From Marthasterias glacialis (Eukaryota > Echinodermata > Asteroidea > Forcipulatida > Asteriidae): DNA of 64,000 bases. A program made the translations under genes and the position numbers. Under the pieces are notes generated by a model. It did not search any database. It was not told where the DNA came from and was given only the letters and a program-made list of their open reading frames with translations. The DNA lies in NCBI GenBank assembly GCA_911728455.2, contig OU452227.1, positions 13,408,110 through 13,472,109 on the forward strand, given 5' to 3'. Positions 11,839 through 24,600 of the stretch are shown here, in pieces (position 1 is the first letter of the stretch; every line of letters begins with the position of its first letter).

Positions 11839-11911
11839 CTGGGGCGCTAGAGTACGACCGATAATAAAAAAATTTTTTTAAAGGAGTACAGCGCCCCAGT
11901 TACTGGGGCTA
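11839..11911. mobile_element. Foldback element fragment (GGGGCGCT ends)
   Basis: Carries 'ctggggcgct', 'agtacgaccgat' and 'aaaggagtacagcgccccagttactgggg', the same words as the longer element at 33284-33405. The two ends are inverted around an A/T run. It sits in the ATF4 leader intron. Confidence 0.6.
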
Positions 11912-12750
11912 TAGGTAGGCCTACGCCCTGTTCGCTTGGTTGGTTGCTATCTATCATACCATTGTCCTATGAATGATCATTCTAACTTTATTTTAATAAT
12001 AATAATATAGGTCCCTATAAATTTACACATATGGAACAATGAATATTTAATTTCCTTTTGTGACAAGGGACCAGACTTGGTTTAAAAAAATATCAATGAC
12101 CCATTGTCCCATGTGACATATGGATAAAAACAAGTCAAGTTAGTTTACATTGCAGTGGTTTTAGTTCTTATACAGGAAATCGGATGACAATATGTCAGCA
12201 CTTTTAGCAGTGCCTGACTGAGTGATGCGATACATTATCATGGGTAGAAAATTTTGTATAAAAAATATTTCTCTATTTTCACAAAAACGAAAGAAATAAG
12301 TTTTTACATTTACTAACCAGGTACAACTAAATAGAGCAGGGCTAGAATAGTCATTTACAATAGTAGGTTTAGAGGAATGTATTGGAAATGTTAAATGAAG
12401 TCCATAAAATAAGTTGCCCATGTTCGGTATATTATTATTAGTTATTACTCCCATTGGCCTCAAAATGGCGCAATAAAAAATGGCATCAATGAAATGAAAG
12501 CATGTCAGAAAAATAAGTCATTATCCAAACAGCGAACTTCAGTATTAACTCGCTGAAGCATGTCTGACGCTAGGAGCAGGTGCGGTTGCTATATTGAAAG
12601 TTTTAATTTCTGACCAGACAGAAGAAGCACTGTATTTTATGTCTCTGTGACACAAGTTGTACATGAAAATAACACTGTTTTAACAGCCTATATTGGTTCA
12701 ATGGTTGATTAACTTTAAAACTTCTTTCTTGTCATTTCAGTTCCCTAACA

Positions 12751-12930
12751 ATGCGCACCTTCATCGGTACCCAGACTGGGTCAGCACAAGACTTAATCCA
12801 ACAAACCTTCATTTATTCTCAAGACGAAATCCAGCAAGGAAAGCAAGATGTCCTTGTACAGCATGGAATTCGATGCGGTGACCTCCTTCTTGGGGGAGGA
12901 GCCCAGCTTATGGGCAACAGAGAGGGATGA
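12751..12930 (+). CDS. ATF4: ATF4 inhibitory uORF2 (59 codons, overlaps main ORF)
   Basis: Starting from ATG 12751 it reads 59 codons to TGA 12928-12930 and overlaps the ATF4 start (12848) by 83 nt in another frame. I recall the same length and overlap for the inhibitory uORF2 of mammalian ATF4. The exon starts at 12741 after gtcatttcag; splicing to the leader exon adds an in-frame ATG GAT TCC CTA ACA (from 11506), giving a possible 64-codon form. Its product is not expected to matter; its translation keeps ribosomes off the main ATG in unstressed cells. Confidence 0.85.
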   Translation: MRTFIGTQTGSAQDLIQQTFIYSQDEIQQGKQDVLVQHGIRCGDLLLGGGAQLMGNREG

Positions 12931-14071
12931 TCTTTTCAAGGGTCAGGGTACAGAGCTTGGGAGCTCCGCATCCCTCGCAGATGAGCTGCTGGGGGAAATT
13001 GATGGACAGTGTCTAAAAGGTACAGAAAGGTTTTAAGCTAAATTTACAGTTGTATGTACATAAATTTCTACAAGATCAAATTAAGATTGGAATCAAAAAG
13101 TGTTGTGGAGACTTCAGAACAGGTTATGGTCATACAACATTTAAATACATGTAACTAGATTGTTATCCAAATCTTGAAATTTTACAATTGTTTTACGTGT
13201 CATTCATGTTTGTGTTTTTTATGTAATTTTCTCAGAGAGCTCTCATTTTGAAGATCTCCCAGAATGGATGTCCGAGAAGATTGCTCTGACTCAATGGATT
13301 GATGGAGCAGACATCATGCCATCAGACTTGCTGACTACTGTTCCCTTGTCATTATCCAAGGAGGAACAAGTTGAGCCAGCAGAAGAGCTTCTTCAACTGC
13401 TGATGGTAGATGAGAGGATCCCACCTCAACCTCCATCTCCAGGTGAACAGAAAGCTCCAGATCTTTTAGCATTGTACCCAGCAGCGTCACTCTGCTCCCC
13501 AGATTCCCCATTATCCCAAACCTCAGAGGATTCCCTGGTGTTACAGAACTCTGAAGGTTCTTCATTGCCCCCTTCCCCGTATGACTCAAAACCACATAGT
13601 CCAGAAGTCACTCTCACAGCTGAGGAGTGTCTGTGGCAAATAGCAGATGGATTGACATCAATTTTCTCCAATGACATCTTAAATGATACCGAGACTGATC
13701 TCGTATCTCAGCCAGTCCCTGAGGCCGATTCTTCTTCACCAGTTTCTCCGTCAGGAGAAGATGCTCCAGAGCTGCTTGAAGCAGCCACCCCGCAGAGAAA
13801 ATCCAGAGCCAAGCCCAAGCTGAAGACCGTCAGTGACCCAGGGATAAAGAAGACCAAGAAACGAGATCAGAATAAAGTTGCTGCTACCAGGTACCGGGAA
13901 AAGAAACGTGTTGAAGCTAATGTGCTTCTGACTGAACAGATGGAATTGGAAGAAAAGAACACGAAACTGAATGATAAGGTTGAATCACTCTCAAGAGAGA
14001 TAAAGTATCTTAAAGACCTCATGGTTGAGGTTTATAAAGTGAAAGGGGAACTGAAAATTTTAAGAAAGTGA
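12848..14071 (+). CDS. ATF4: ATF4 bZIP transcription factor
   Basis: Coding exons 12848-13019 and 13236-14071 join in phase 1 to give 335 aa (human ATF4 is about 350). The N-terminal acidic region contains LPEWMSEKIALTQW, a remembered ATF4 signature. The C terminus holds the basic region KKRDQNKVAATRYREKKR (about residues 265-282), then a leucine zipper reaching nearly to the end with EIKYLKDLMVEVYK. ATF4 activates amino-acid, redox and ER-stress response genes in the nucleus. I do not see a DSGxxxS degron. The first ATG (12848) is chosen because it gives the family N terminus and the uORF2 overlap. AATAAA signals at 14426 and about 15084 could end the mRNA. Confidence 0.95.
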
Positions 14072-17000
14072 AAGTTAATTTTGCTGTGATGTCAGTCTGT
14101 AAATAATGATGCTTTTTTGTCACGTACACACCGTTCTGATACTGCAAGCTATTGTTCATGCACTTGTTAACATTATAGCATTAAAGGTCAAGTTTAGGGA
14201 TATTTGAATGCATTGTATAATGAATGAACATTTGAAAGTTTTGTGTAAATCTTGATTAAAGTGAACCTTGCTAGTAAGATTTAACGTGCTAGCTTCTGAT
14301 GAATTATCCATAACACTAGAATGAAATTATAACCGAATTTTCAACACATACAATGAAATGGATTTTGAGCAGCAGCCTTTACCACAAATGATCAAAACCA
14401 CCTCTGCTCATGAATATAGATGAACAATAAATGCACCTTCCATCAAGTACAAAGCAGTTTTGGTCACTTCTAACAAAGTTGAACACATTTCACTAAAGTT
14501 TTACAAACACTTGTACTTTTCGTCCTTCAAAAAGCTTACAACGGACCAAATTATTGCCCATTTCAACAAGTGATTTGTGAAGTAAAAGACCAACATCCTA
14601 AAATGCTGAATGTAAAATGCATAGAGTTTGTAATCCACGATATAATTTACATGTATAATGGACATGTACACATGTATTGGGTTTAAAACCCGTTGTCAAA
14701 CCAGAATTATGAACAGAGTAAGCGACTGCAAGACCCGGGCTGGATGTGGAAGACCATGTTAACTATGTTGGCTTTATAACTACGTAATTCTTAATACTGA
14801 CACAACCCTTTGATGTGTACAAAACAAAAAACAACCAGAGACACTCGTCCATCAGTGAATTGATAAAAACATTTTGTAAATACAATGTATATACAAAGTA
14901 GGTGGCTTGAAATGTTAATCAGGTTAACGTGGTTATATTTATTTAGAGAAAAAAGACTATTCTCGCCATTTGTTTTTTAATTTTAACATGTAATGTAGAT
15001 AATTAGTAGTCTGAGAATCATTGAAAGCGTTACAATTTAGTTCCAGAACATGGTTATAAAATGTATTAAAATAAGCTGTTCAAAATAAATTTGAAGTTTC
15101 CGTTTTTCTGTGGAAGTAATTACGTGTTAACGACCGAAAGGGACATTTGCATATACATGTAAAGCATAATGAAATACATTGGCCTATGTTTTTTAATACC
15201 ATCAAGATCAGTTATCAAGCAAAAGTACTCCTGATTTGTGGTAGCGCAGTCTTCCCCAGTCAGCATTGTTATATGGGGGTGGGGGAAGCCATGTAATTAC
15301 AGTATCCTGCCTCCAGTCATAAATCGTAGACATGCTGTCATTACTTTTGATGTATCCTGCTTGCAAGTTATATTGTTATACCACGGTGGTAGCTTGTTTA
15401 ATTTGCATTAGTCGAGAACCAAACCCATCACGTGATGTGTTACAAAGAGTAAGAAGAATGTTCATATTTAGGAGGGAAGTGACACAAGTGATGTACCCCA
15501 CGGGTTACATTAGTGCCACCATGGCGTACATTATCTTGATTGTGCCTACCGTTTCCATTGCCTTGTACAAAAAACAGTAGCCTTGGGTATTAAGTTGGAG
15601 GTTTCAACGTGTTTAAACTTGTTCAAACAAACAACGAATGCAATGTTGTTGATTTTTCAGCCTGGAACATTTTGAGTACACCCGGCCCTCTAAAAATGAC
15701 CCTATTTTGCAAAACAGTGCACGTATGGTAATTTTTCCAAGATGGAGTGTGGCGAGTTACACTCGTTCAGAGGTGTTTATATTTTGGATCAGCCTACCAA
15801 AAGTTTTCAACGGCTAACCTACTAAGAATTGAAAAGAAAAATGAATTTCAGTTGTCAGAAAATATATTTGATTTGGATTCTAGAGGCTGAGAGACTAAGT
15901 ATTTTTGAATATTTAGCATTTAGCATTGGTTACATGGGAGCTTAATAGTGTGGTGCACCCTCATTGTTGCATTGACCTTGAAGAGCGCCCTCTCTTTGTT
16001 GAGAGAAAAATGCAATACTCCTGCAAATGTAGCTCGGTCCCAGCACCCGAGACCGGTGGGGCCGCATTCAACAGCATAAAGGGCCCTGTGCTTGTACATG
16101 TTTATATAAACAAGGACAAAATGTTTTGAAACATCAATAAGTTTTCCGAACCCAGTGTCAATATTGGTACATATGCCTAGTTATGACTCGGTGCCGATGT
16201 GACACTATCGATTCTGATACAATTTATTAGACAATAGCCAGCTTGTTAGTATTGCATACACTTTTTAATGAATAAACTTTGGTTGCATAAAGAGGCTATA
16301 GTAAAAAGCAACAATTAATTATGATAAACTCAAGTTGTAATAGTATATTATGATTTCCCGGTCATTTTCGGCAAAAGGCAGCCTGTCTTACTTTCATGCC
16401 TGGCATTATTATAACCGGCCACAACATTGATTCTACAATTCAAACGGCTCTTCTACTATCACTAATCACGTGACGTTTATTTCGTATGATTTACATTAGA
16501 GACCTATAACGTAGACTGCGCAATGCATGCTTTTTTGAGAAAGGTCGGTCACTTCATTTGTTGTCCCCATTTTCAAAATATTAGCCAATATTGGCTCGTC
16601 TACAGAGTTAGCACGGCTTAACTAACGACAACAAACTCGCTTTCACAGATTCGTATGCAATGGAGCCCCGTCCAAAACTTCATAATCGTGACTCAAACGA
16701 TAAAACTTTTTACCCTGTAAAACCATGGAGGTAGAAATATATGGCACATGAAAAAGTAGGTGTGGAGGGATAATTCTTAGTGTTAGTATTTGAAGATGAA
16801 GGCATAACCCAGTGGAATGTATACACCCGAAGTGTATGTTTGCATGGCATAAGGCACACAGAGGGGCTGATCATAGAACATGAGCCGATATAATTGTGCC
16901 AACGTACCGCGGGAACCAGTTCATCTAACCATAGAGCTACAAACCTGTTTTGTAGCTCTATTTTCATAATCCAACCATCAGGCCCAGTTCTCCTTGAGAA

Positions 17001-18190
17001 GTGTTAAAAACGCCCACAGGTTTCTCGAAATGATAAGTTTTGGAAAGCGCGTAAACACAAGCCCCTCTTTTTTGTTATTACAGTGTCGGTTTGACATGAA
17101 TGCCGCCACTATTGTATTTTTGCTGGGCTGTATGACACATCATGAACGTTTTGAATTATTTTGGCTAAACCTATGCCGGCTAGAGCTGCATAGGTTGATG
17201 ACAGTGGATGAGTTTCGAACACCATCGAGAATTTCCATTTTCTGACATTTCTGTTTAGAATTAGTTGTTTATCGGGTAACGGGAGAAGTGTTCCCCGGTA
17301 TGCTATGCAATTCATGTCATTGTCGTCAATGATGGATTGCATCTTCAAACAACGACAGTGTCAAATCATATTTTTGAGGGTTCGTGATGGATGAAGGGTC
17401 AATAGTGAAAATATGCATAATTACATGTACATTGTTTTAAAATGAACACACCATCCAAACCACGTATGATATACTAAGATGTATTAGGGTCACCCATTTA
17501 GACCCGCCCCGTCATCTCAGTGGTCCCAGTTTTAGTGAAAACGAAAACGCTTCATGTTTTGTCCGGCCTTGGTGGACGTTCATAATTTAATTTGCTCGCT
17601 TTTAATATGGCAATCAAAATAACTATTGGGTAAGTTTAGGGACTTCCGATTATTATTGTCTAAACTTCAACAGTAGCCTATAGGCCTACGGACGTTTCTC
17701 TGGAGGATTGGTATTGGTAATGGTATGAACAAGTACAACCAGTGAGCTTTTAAACTGAAACAATTCTATTTTCTTTGTTATCGATAATTACAAATCCTAT
17801 GGTTTTTCTTTAAATGTGCCGTCTTGTCAAAACACGAAAAATAAATATACTGTTGAAATATCGTAATTGCAGATGTTTTTGTAACAGATTGAAAACCCAG
17901 TTTAAATAAGCAACATCTAGCGCACGTTAGTTTCGTTTGCAGGTTTAGAAAGACGTCATCTATCAGTACTTGAATGTATGAGCCAGTGGTATGTACATGT
18001 AGGTTACGCTGCACTTAAGCTGATCACACTTCTAGAAAACTTGTTCATTTTTTACGTACAAGTCGGCACTAATGCATGCTGAATAAACTTTTACTCAGCA
18101 GCCTACATCAAATATACAACAATGTGTGTTTAGGTACAATGTTGCAGTACATCTTCATGTAATATAAAATAATACTTAAATAATTCAATA
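14072..18190. other. ATF4 3' UTR and intergenic sequence
   Basis: AT-rich 3' flank with AATAAA at 14426-14431 and at about 15084. A dispersed repeat (family D) lies at 15652-15990. The rest shows no gene; the 60-85-codon ORFs have no domain features and lie on either strand at random. Confidence 0.5.
15652..15990 (+). repeat. Dispersed repeat family D
   Basis: Matches 32520-32865 over its length. Shared words are 'ctggaacattttgagtaca(c)', 'ttttggatcagcctaccaaaa', 'caacggctaacctactaa', 'ttcagttgtcagaaaa', 'gaggctgagagact' and 'agtgtggtgcaccc'. Roughly 340 bp; no ORF and no clear inverted ends. Confidence 0.75.
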
Positions 18191-18688
18191 TCAAAATTCG
18201 TGTTGCTGATGTCCATATGTTATAAGTGGGTTCGAAAGCGCCACCATCGAGTCCGTTGGTTTTTCAATATCTGTCGATTTATAAAGTTCTTTTCGCACGT
18301 CCACTTTTACACCGTAGCGACACCTAATGGCAAACATCTCGCAACCGTAGAACTGCATGTTATACCACTCCATTCCTAGCTGCTCGTTTGCTGAGTCTAC
18401 AATTTTCTGAGATGATTGTGGAGGGATTTTCAACACCTTGTGTTTGTCGTTGTTGATGCGGACAAGTTTGGAGCTTGTAGTATTGTCATTGCAGTCGGCA
18501 CCAACGGCACTTTCTATTGACTCGCGCTTGATCCATGGTTGACGAACATGTATAATGGCGCCCTCACCGATGTAAACTGCCCAATGATTGAATGACGAGT
18601 CTGGGTAGAGAATTTCTAGGAGGTCTCCCGGTTCACAATTGGGTATCACACGATCAAAAGGTAGAAACCGTTTCTGAGTATTCCCCAT
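18191..18688 (-). CDS. LRAT-domain (PLAAT/H-rev107-like) acyltransferase
   Basis: A single-exon 165-aa protein. The LRAT/NlpC-P60 fold is shown by EPGDLLEILYPD, the catalytic-type His in FNHWAVYIG (H35), a second His in IIHVRQP (H47), and the nucleophile Cys in YGCEMFAIRCRYG (C116). Family members use this Cys/His pair as phospholipase A or N-acyltransferases. The usual NCEHF box reads GCEMF here, so the residue after CE is Met instead of His. Length matches PLAAT proteins, but no C-terminal membrane helix is present. ATG 18688 is the first in frame, just upstream of conserved sequence. Function beyond the fold is inferred. Confidence 0.82.
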   Translation of the reverse strand: MGNTQKRFLPFDRVIPNCEPGDLLEILYPDSSFNHWAVYIGEGAIIHVRQPWIKRESIESAVGADCNDNTTSSKLVRINNDKHKVLKIPPQSSQKIVDSANEQLGMEWYNMQFYGCEMFAIRCRYGVKVDVRKELYKSTDIEKPTDSMVALSNPLITYGHQQHEF

Positions 18689-21600
18689 GTTGCCGTGCAG
18701 GAGTCGCTCTTACGTAAGATCCAACATGGACGATTAGTAGTCGTGAGTTTTGCTGATCTTTTTGTCACTATTGAATTGAGCTGGAATGTCCGCGTATTGA
18801 CAACTGGCTCTTCGTCAGATTTAGATCCGATCAGACTGGTCCTGAGAAAAGATGAAAACACTTGGATTAGTCAACACAGCTAACATTTTGAATCTTGCTT
18901 TTTAACTGAAAATATCCATTTCACAGTCACTTTATTTTGTTGAAATGGTTTTTAAGTTTTTTGTATTTTATTTAACCCTATACACTTCAACAATCTTTCC
19001 AAGAAGTACCTAAATATTATTGATTTTCAGACGTGTAAAAGGGTCTATACTTATACTTGATACTACAACTAGCAAAAACAAAATGACTCTACAAGCATTT
19101 TACAGCCAGCCCATTTACAGAACCACCCAAAAAGGTCTTCAATGGGCAGTTTTTTGGAGGATTCGTTTAACTTAAAACAACATTATTTAAGAAAATCACA
19201 ATTCAGTATTGTGATACCCTTTTCGGAAGGGGCAGGTGTTTGTGACATTTGATCTCTGTCTTAAATAGGAAATGTATGAGACGAGGGTTATCCCATTAAA
19301 ACATAGAATGGGAAAAAAGACATATAGCCACATATGCCCCTATACAGATCGACCCCAACACTATTGTTAGGCCCGGAGCCCTCACGATTCCGAAGCCTCG
19401 CAAATCACAGTTTATCATGCAAGATTTTCCACACGTATCAATATGGTGGTTGCATTTTAAATGTTGTCGAATAAATTAATATATAGTCACTTCTGCTCAC
19501 TGGATGTTGCCTATGAAGCCCCTAAACGGGACAGGGTGAAAACATCAGAAGGCCAAGGGTAAACAAACAAAAAGCAAAACAAAAACACCTAAGCGCCAGC
19601 AGTTATATATGCAAGGCTTTGCTTGTGCAAAGTTTGTGAACCCCTCCTTAGGGTCTGAAGTGGAAGTGAACTTCTTGGTTACTTTGCTTTTCATTCTTTA
19701 TTTGGGGAGTGTTTGTTTGTTGTTGTTTTCGTTGTTCAGGTCAATGGTCAGGTCATGAAGCGGTCGATGCCCCGCCCTGCAGCCTCCAATGCCACATGAG
19801 CAGTTGCGGAATGCGAGTTGGACATGTTGTGTGCTGAGAATGCGTAAAATATCACATAGTTCAATGTCCAGGTTCTACGTTCCTTCTGACTATATTGAGG
19901 TACAAATATGAACGCCTTTTATTACTGAAGGTGTCAGTCTGTTTCACCATAGAAAAATCACCATAGCAAGTTCACATCCCATAGTCAATCTCCCTAGCTA
20001 CAACAATCTGCATCTGACTGTTCTGTCCACACGGCCTGACAGCGGTAATATCCCAACCGAGGTGACAATCAAACATCTTGAATTACACATAGCTTGTGAT
20101 TAGATAAACGACTATCAATCAATTAGTCAACATTGAAACTTGCTAACTCGACGATGGTCTATAAAAATGGTGTAAATTATCTTTATAATTCTCACCTAAA
20201 CATAATTTTGTAATCCTTTTCACGAGTTATCTTTATCTATTTTTGTTGTTGCGATAAGTTGAATCATGGAGGTCCTCCATGGTTGAATTGACAGCGGTAA
20301 TTTAGGGGCTGCTTAGTGTCAACGAGGTGTTTGCAAGTTATGCCACAATGTACAAGTGCCATTCTTCAGTAGTTTTGTCAATTCAAAACCAGTTCTTTAT
20401 AAATACCTCCATGCTACAGAGCAGACAGGATACACATGAAAGGAAGATATATTGATTCAAACATTGGGACCTGGCTTGATGATACAAGCATCCATGATTT
20501 AATTCAAGTAGGACCTCGATTAGTTTAGGGCACTCAGGAATTTTACCCAACCATAAATAATGGATAATGATACCCCTAGCCCAAATCTGAAAGGCTAATC
20601 CACCGACAGCGGCTTCCCGTATGAACATTTTATTCCCCCTTGTTTAAACTGAGCAACCCTTGCAGCTAGCACGATACCCCCGCAGTATTTGCTACCCCCT
20701 GAGTCTACCCCCAGCAGTACACAATGACAGAGATGACCTCCATGATCTTGTTGACGTTCATTACGTGACCCTAATCGGTTCCATGGTCAAAGATTATTTT
20801 TGTGTATTTCGCAATTAATTCAGACGACGGATCAACGACAACTATGACTTTGCCACCATTGACAAGTGCAACCATGCTTTACTCTTCTGTAAAACGTGTA
20901 GGGTCTACATGTACATGTACATACCCACCGCACCTGCTGCCGTGTCAAACTCTGCTGTTTCATCAACCAAAATGAGAATCCCTGTACGTTGAAACAGTGC
21001 TGCAATACAACCCCTCCACCATGGCATGGACGTCGCTTCGGTAGCAACTTGCGAACTCTATGGTAATCTTATGAGTACACTGAAAAATGGCGTGAACCAC
21101 GTTAAATAAAACGTACATGTACCCACGTCATACAACTAGTGTTGCTGTACACGTTTCATCGCCCATGTCGACTTTCAAAAGCGTCGTTCATGTGTGAAAA
21201 AAACTGACCATGTGAACTATGTGAATCACATCACAAGAGACGACATGCAACACTCCATTTAGTCTCTCTGGTCTAAGCATGGTACAACCAACCAAAATCG
21301 GACCCGCTTGCTGTCTTTACCACATACTATTAATAGAAAGAACCAAAGAAATGACCTTCATAATTATTCCAGTCATGGCTACGGAAACAGTGACCGCAAT
21401 TTGTGCTGTATTTGTTTCTGGTGCGGCTTTGGGGGATGTTCAAACAAATGACTCTTTGCTTGCATCGCTTCTTTGAGGATGCAATTCATCTGTTGAAAAC
21501 GGAAATGAGCAGTTTATATTTTCACCACGCATCCTGTTGTAGTTTGATTGTATGACAATGTAGTGCATTAATGAACCATCCATATCTATGTGGTTCTGAA

Positions 21601-24600
21601 GGCTATGACGACTAAAATTGCAATCAATCTCAAGTTCTTCTCAAGTTAGTTTTCCTTCCCACTTGACCAATCCAATCAATCGATTCCAACAAGGAATGAC
21701 ACCCTTTATATGACTTAGCCCAGTAGATCCGCCCCTCCCTGTCAGGCGTAAAGATTAAAGGGGTAATACTTAGGCTACATCAGTGGGTTTTAGTTAATAA
21801 CAGTTCTTTCAGTGGCATAGCTGAGGGTTACGGCGCCAGGGGGCCACAGCGTAGCCATGGAGGGGGGGGGGGGTGGGGGCATAATTTCCAGTGCCCCAAG
21901 GTGTCCCCATGAAAAAAATCCAGATACATATAATTCATAAAAAACGTGTCCCTGGCCCCAACTGAAAAGTAACGCCCCCTGTGCCCCCGTTAAAAAATCC
22001 TGGCTTCGCCACTGAAAGTGGGGGAGGGGGAGGGGCTTGAGGATGATGCCCCTTTACTCACTTTGTCTTTAAAAAGATTATCATTATTTTGAGATATTGT
22101 TATAATTATCACGTCCCATGCCCACCCTCTCATCGCTTAAAGGGACACATATATGCCTATATGCCTTCAAATCTCTTTAAGAAGTGTTTTGTTTGGGAAT
22201 CCCTTTTAAGAGTTGTTCATGCAAGAAAAACACATACAGTGTGTTGTAATTAGTGCGAAGTGATTAAAAAAGCCCATAAATTTGCCTCTCGGAAATACAC
22301 CAGCGGAACCACACTCCACGTAGAACTATACGGTCCGCACTTCTGTGGAGTAAGAAATGTTAGTGTTCTGCAATACGGTGGACCGTGATCTTTTACGGAA
22401 TTAAACAAAAACCACAAAATTTCACGGGATATTAGTTATGTTAATCATTGTATTCTACTTTGAAAATATCTTTTCAACCATTTCATAACCCGTTTGTGGC
22501 GTCCGAGGAAGGCAACGTGTCCCTTTCAAGACAAAATCTTGGTTGGTTTGGCGCCCATAGATAGTTCCCATGTCCCACATGTCCCACATGTCCCCCCCCC
22601 CCCCCCCCAAAGCTTCGCCACCGAGTCTGTCCTTTTCACGTTTTAATAAAATTTTGCGACCTTGAAAATCGCAGAAATGTATTTGCCTTTGAATTTGGCA
22701 GGTTGGGGAAAAGTTGTGATTTTTTTCCCCATGAATATTGCCAATATTTAAGTTCTGTATGCCCTCTAGAGGGCCACCATGCGATTGAATTTGCGCTTTA
22801 ACGTTACCAATGATTTTCTGTTGTTTGGACGTGTAAATCAAATATTCTTCAGCACGCACACGAGCTAGGGCATAATATTATTCACGGTATGTTGAAAGCG
22901 GATGGCAGGATGGTCATGCAAGCGCAATGAAATTTTGCCAAGTGTATACAATGTACAGCATGATTGAACCATTGAACTGCTGAGGAATGTATCACTATGT
23001 AAACATAAATCGTTTTGTTGACAAACCAAAGGAATCTTGAGGCAAAACATCCAATTAAGTAGCCTAAGTTTTAGCCCATTTGGTTGACTAAGACTGCCCA
23101 TTAGATTAGTTTAATGACACGGCCGTATTTAAGAAAAGATTAGTTTTTGTTCTGGGGTCAAAGACCAATACAGCATTTTCCCTAATCGAAACGGGAATTG
23201 GCGCCACCATTGATACAGACATGCGTGCTGCACAATATGTTGTCATCCCACGACCAAGTTTCTCATTGAAAGTCATTTAAAGCAAGAAGATGGAAGCAAA
23301 ACCCCTTTGAATTGACGAAGTGTGAAAAAGAGGATGATGTACAGCAAAGAAAAGAGGGGATCATTAAACTTAACCACAAAGTAATTTGGTGTAAGTATCC
23401 CATCCATTCGCCGCTATGCATGGCCATCATGACGGTCGATTCCTTAATGGCCGGTCAGACGCCATACTCCTGAATACGAGTGGTTTCAGACGTCCAAGTT
23501 ACTTTTAGAAATTCCTTCGTGGTTTTTCGTCACATGCAAAAATATGGATCAATAAGGCTAAAATAGTAACCCATAGTATTATCCATACGCACATTCATAT
23601 TTTGTTTCTGCCATGTGAAATTCAAAATGTTATGGGACTCTCAAATTAGCTGAATTCTGCGTTTTCATTAAAACGCACAAAACATACAAACAACCTGTTA
23701 AAATTGGTAATATGTTTTTTAAAAATCGGCCATGGTTAACGTCATTTGTCATTGACTTTGTACAAGTTCATTCATAATGTGATCTATAAGGGACAATCTT
23801 GCACATGGCAATATTAGTAGTAGGCCTACAACATTTAAACCAATTGCTGTAGTATCAAGTTTAAAAAAATGAAAAACTCTTACCGATTGGAAATCTTGTA
23901 CAACTTTGGGGATAATGTCCAATATTGTATTAATTTCAAGAAGAGTGAAAAGTCATTGTTTAAAAGTATTGATTTTTGAACCCGGTGTAGCTGACTTCAA
24001 CAAATTTGAGATACAGACAACATTATCCTACTTCCGTGTCAGCGTTATTGCATTCAATAGTCATTTTCTTATTTCGATTGTCTTCATCAAAACAATCACG
24101 TATAATAATGAACGCAAACAAAATCCCAGCTGACAAAAGATTGTTTCAATATGTCAAAATTGTGCCCACCTATTATATTGTGATGACAAGTTCACTGTCT
24201 GGTTGTACATCAGTGTGGATGTGGAAATTGGAGCATCATTTTTCAAGCAATTATGACGAACACCCACAGTCGTTTTGGTGCTTTTTCTTAACGCTATATG
24301 AATGCCTTTTTCCCAAAGCCGACAAATGAAAAGCAAGCCCATCAATCAAGTGTTTAATACTTCATAATAAAATGTACATTTTTGAACACTAGTTGATTGG
24401 ATAGTCCATACTGACCGTCTGTTGTATACTTTCCTATTTTGCCTGACCGTGATCTTTTTATGTAAGCTACAACTAAAAACAAAATAACTGAAAAACTAAC
24501 AGGACAATGCTAGCCAGTGATGCTGTAATCCTTCTTCTGAACAGCAAAGAATCCCGTCCAGCTATAGTAGAAGTAGATTCACTCACCTTTAGGGTTTTTA

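Noticed and set aside
13335-13677. Two minus-strand ORFs of 83-86 codons
   Set aside because: Antisense shadows of the ATF4 second coding exon.
22455-22859. 134-codon minus-strand ORF
   Set aside because: Crosses a poly-C run and the right end of a MITE; no family features.
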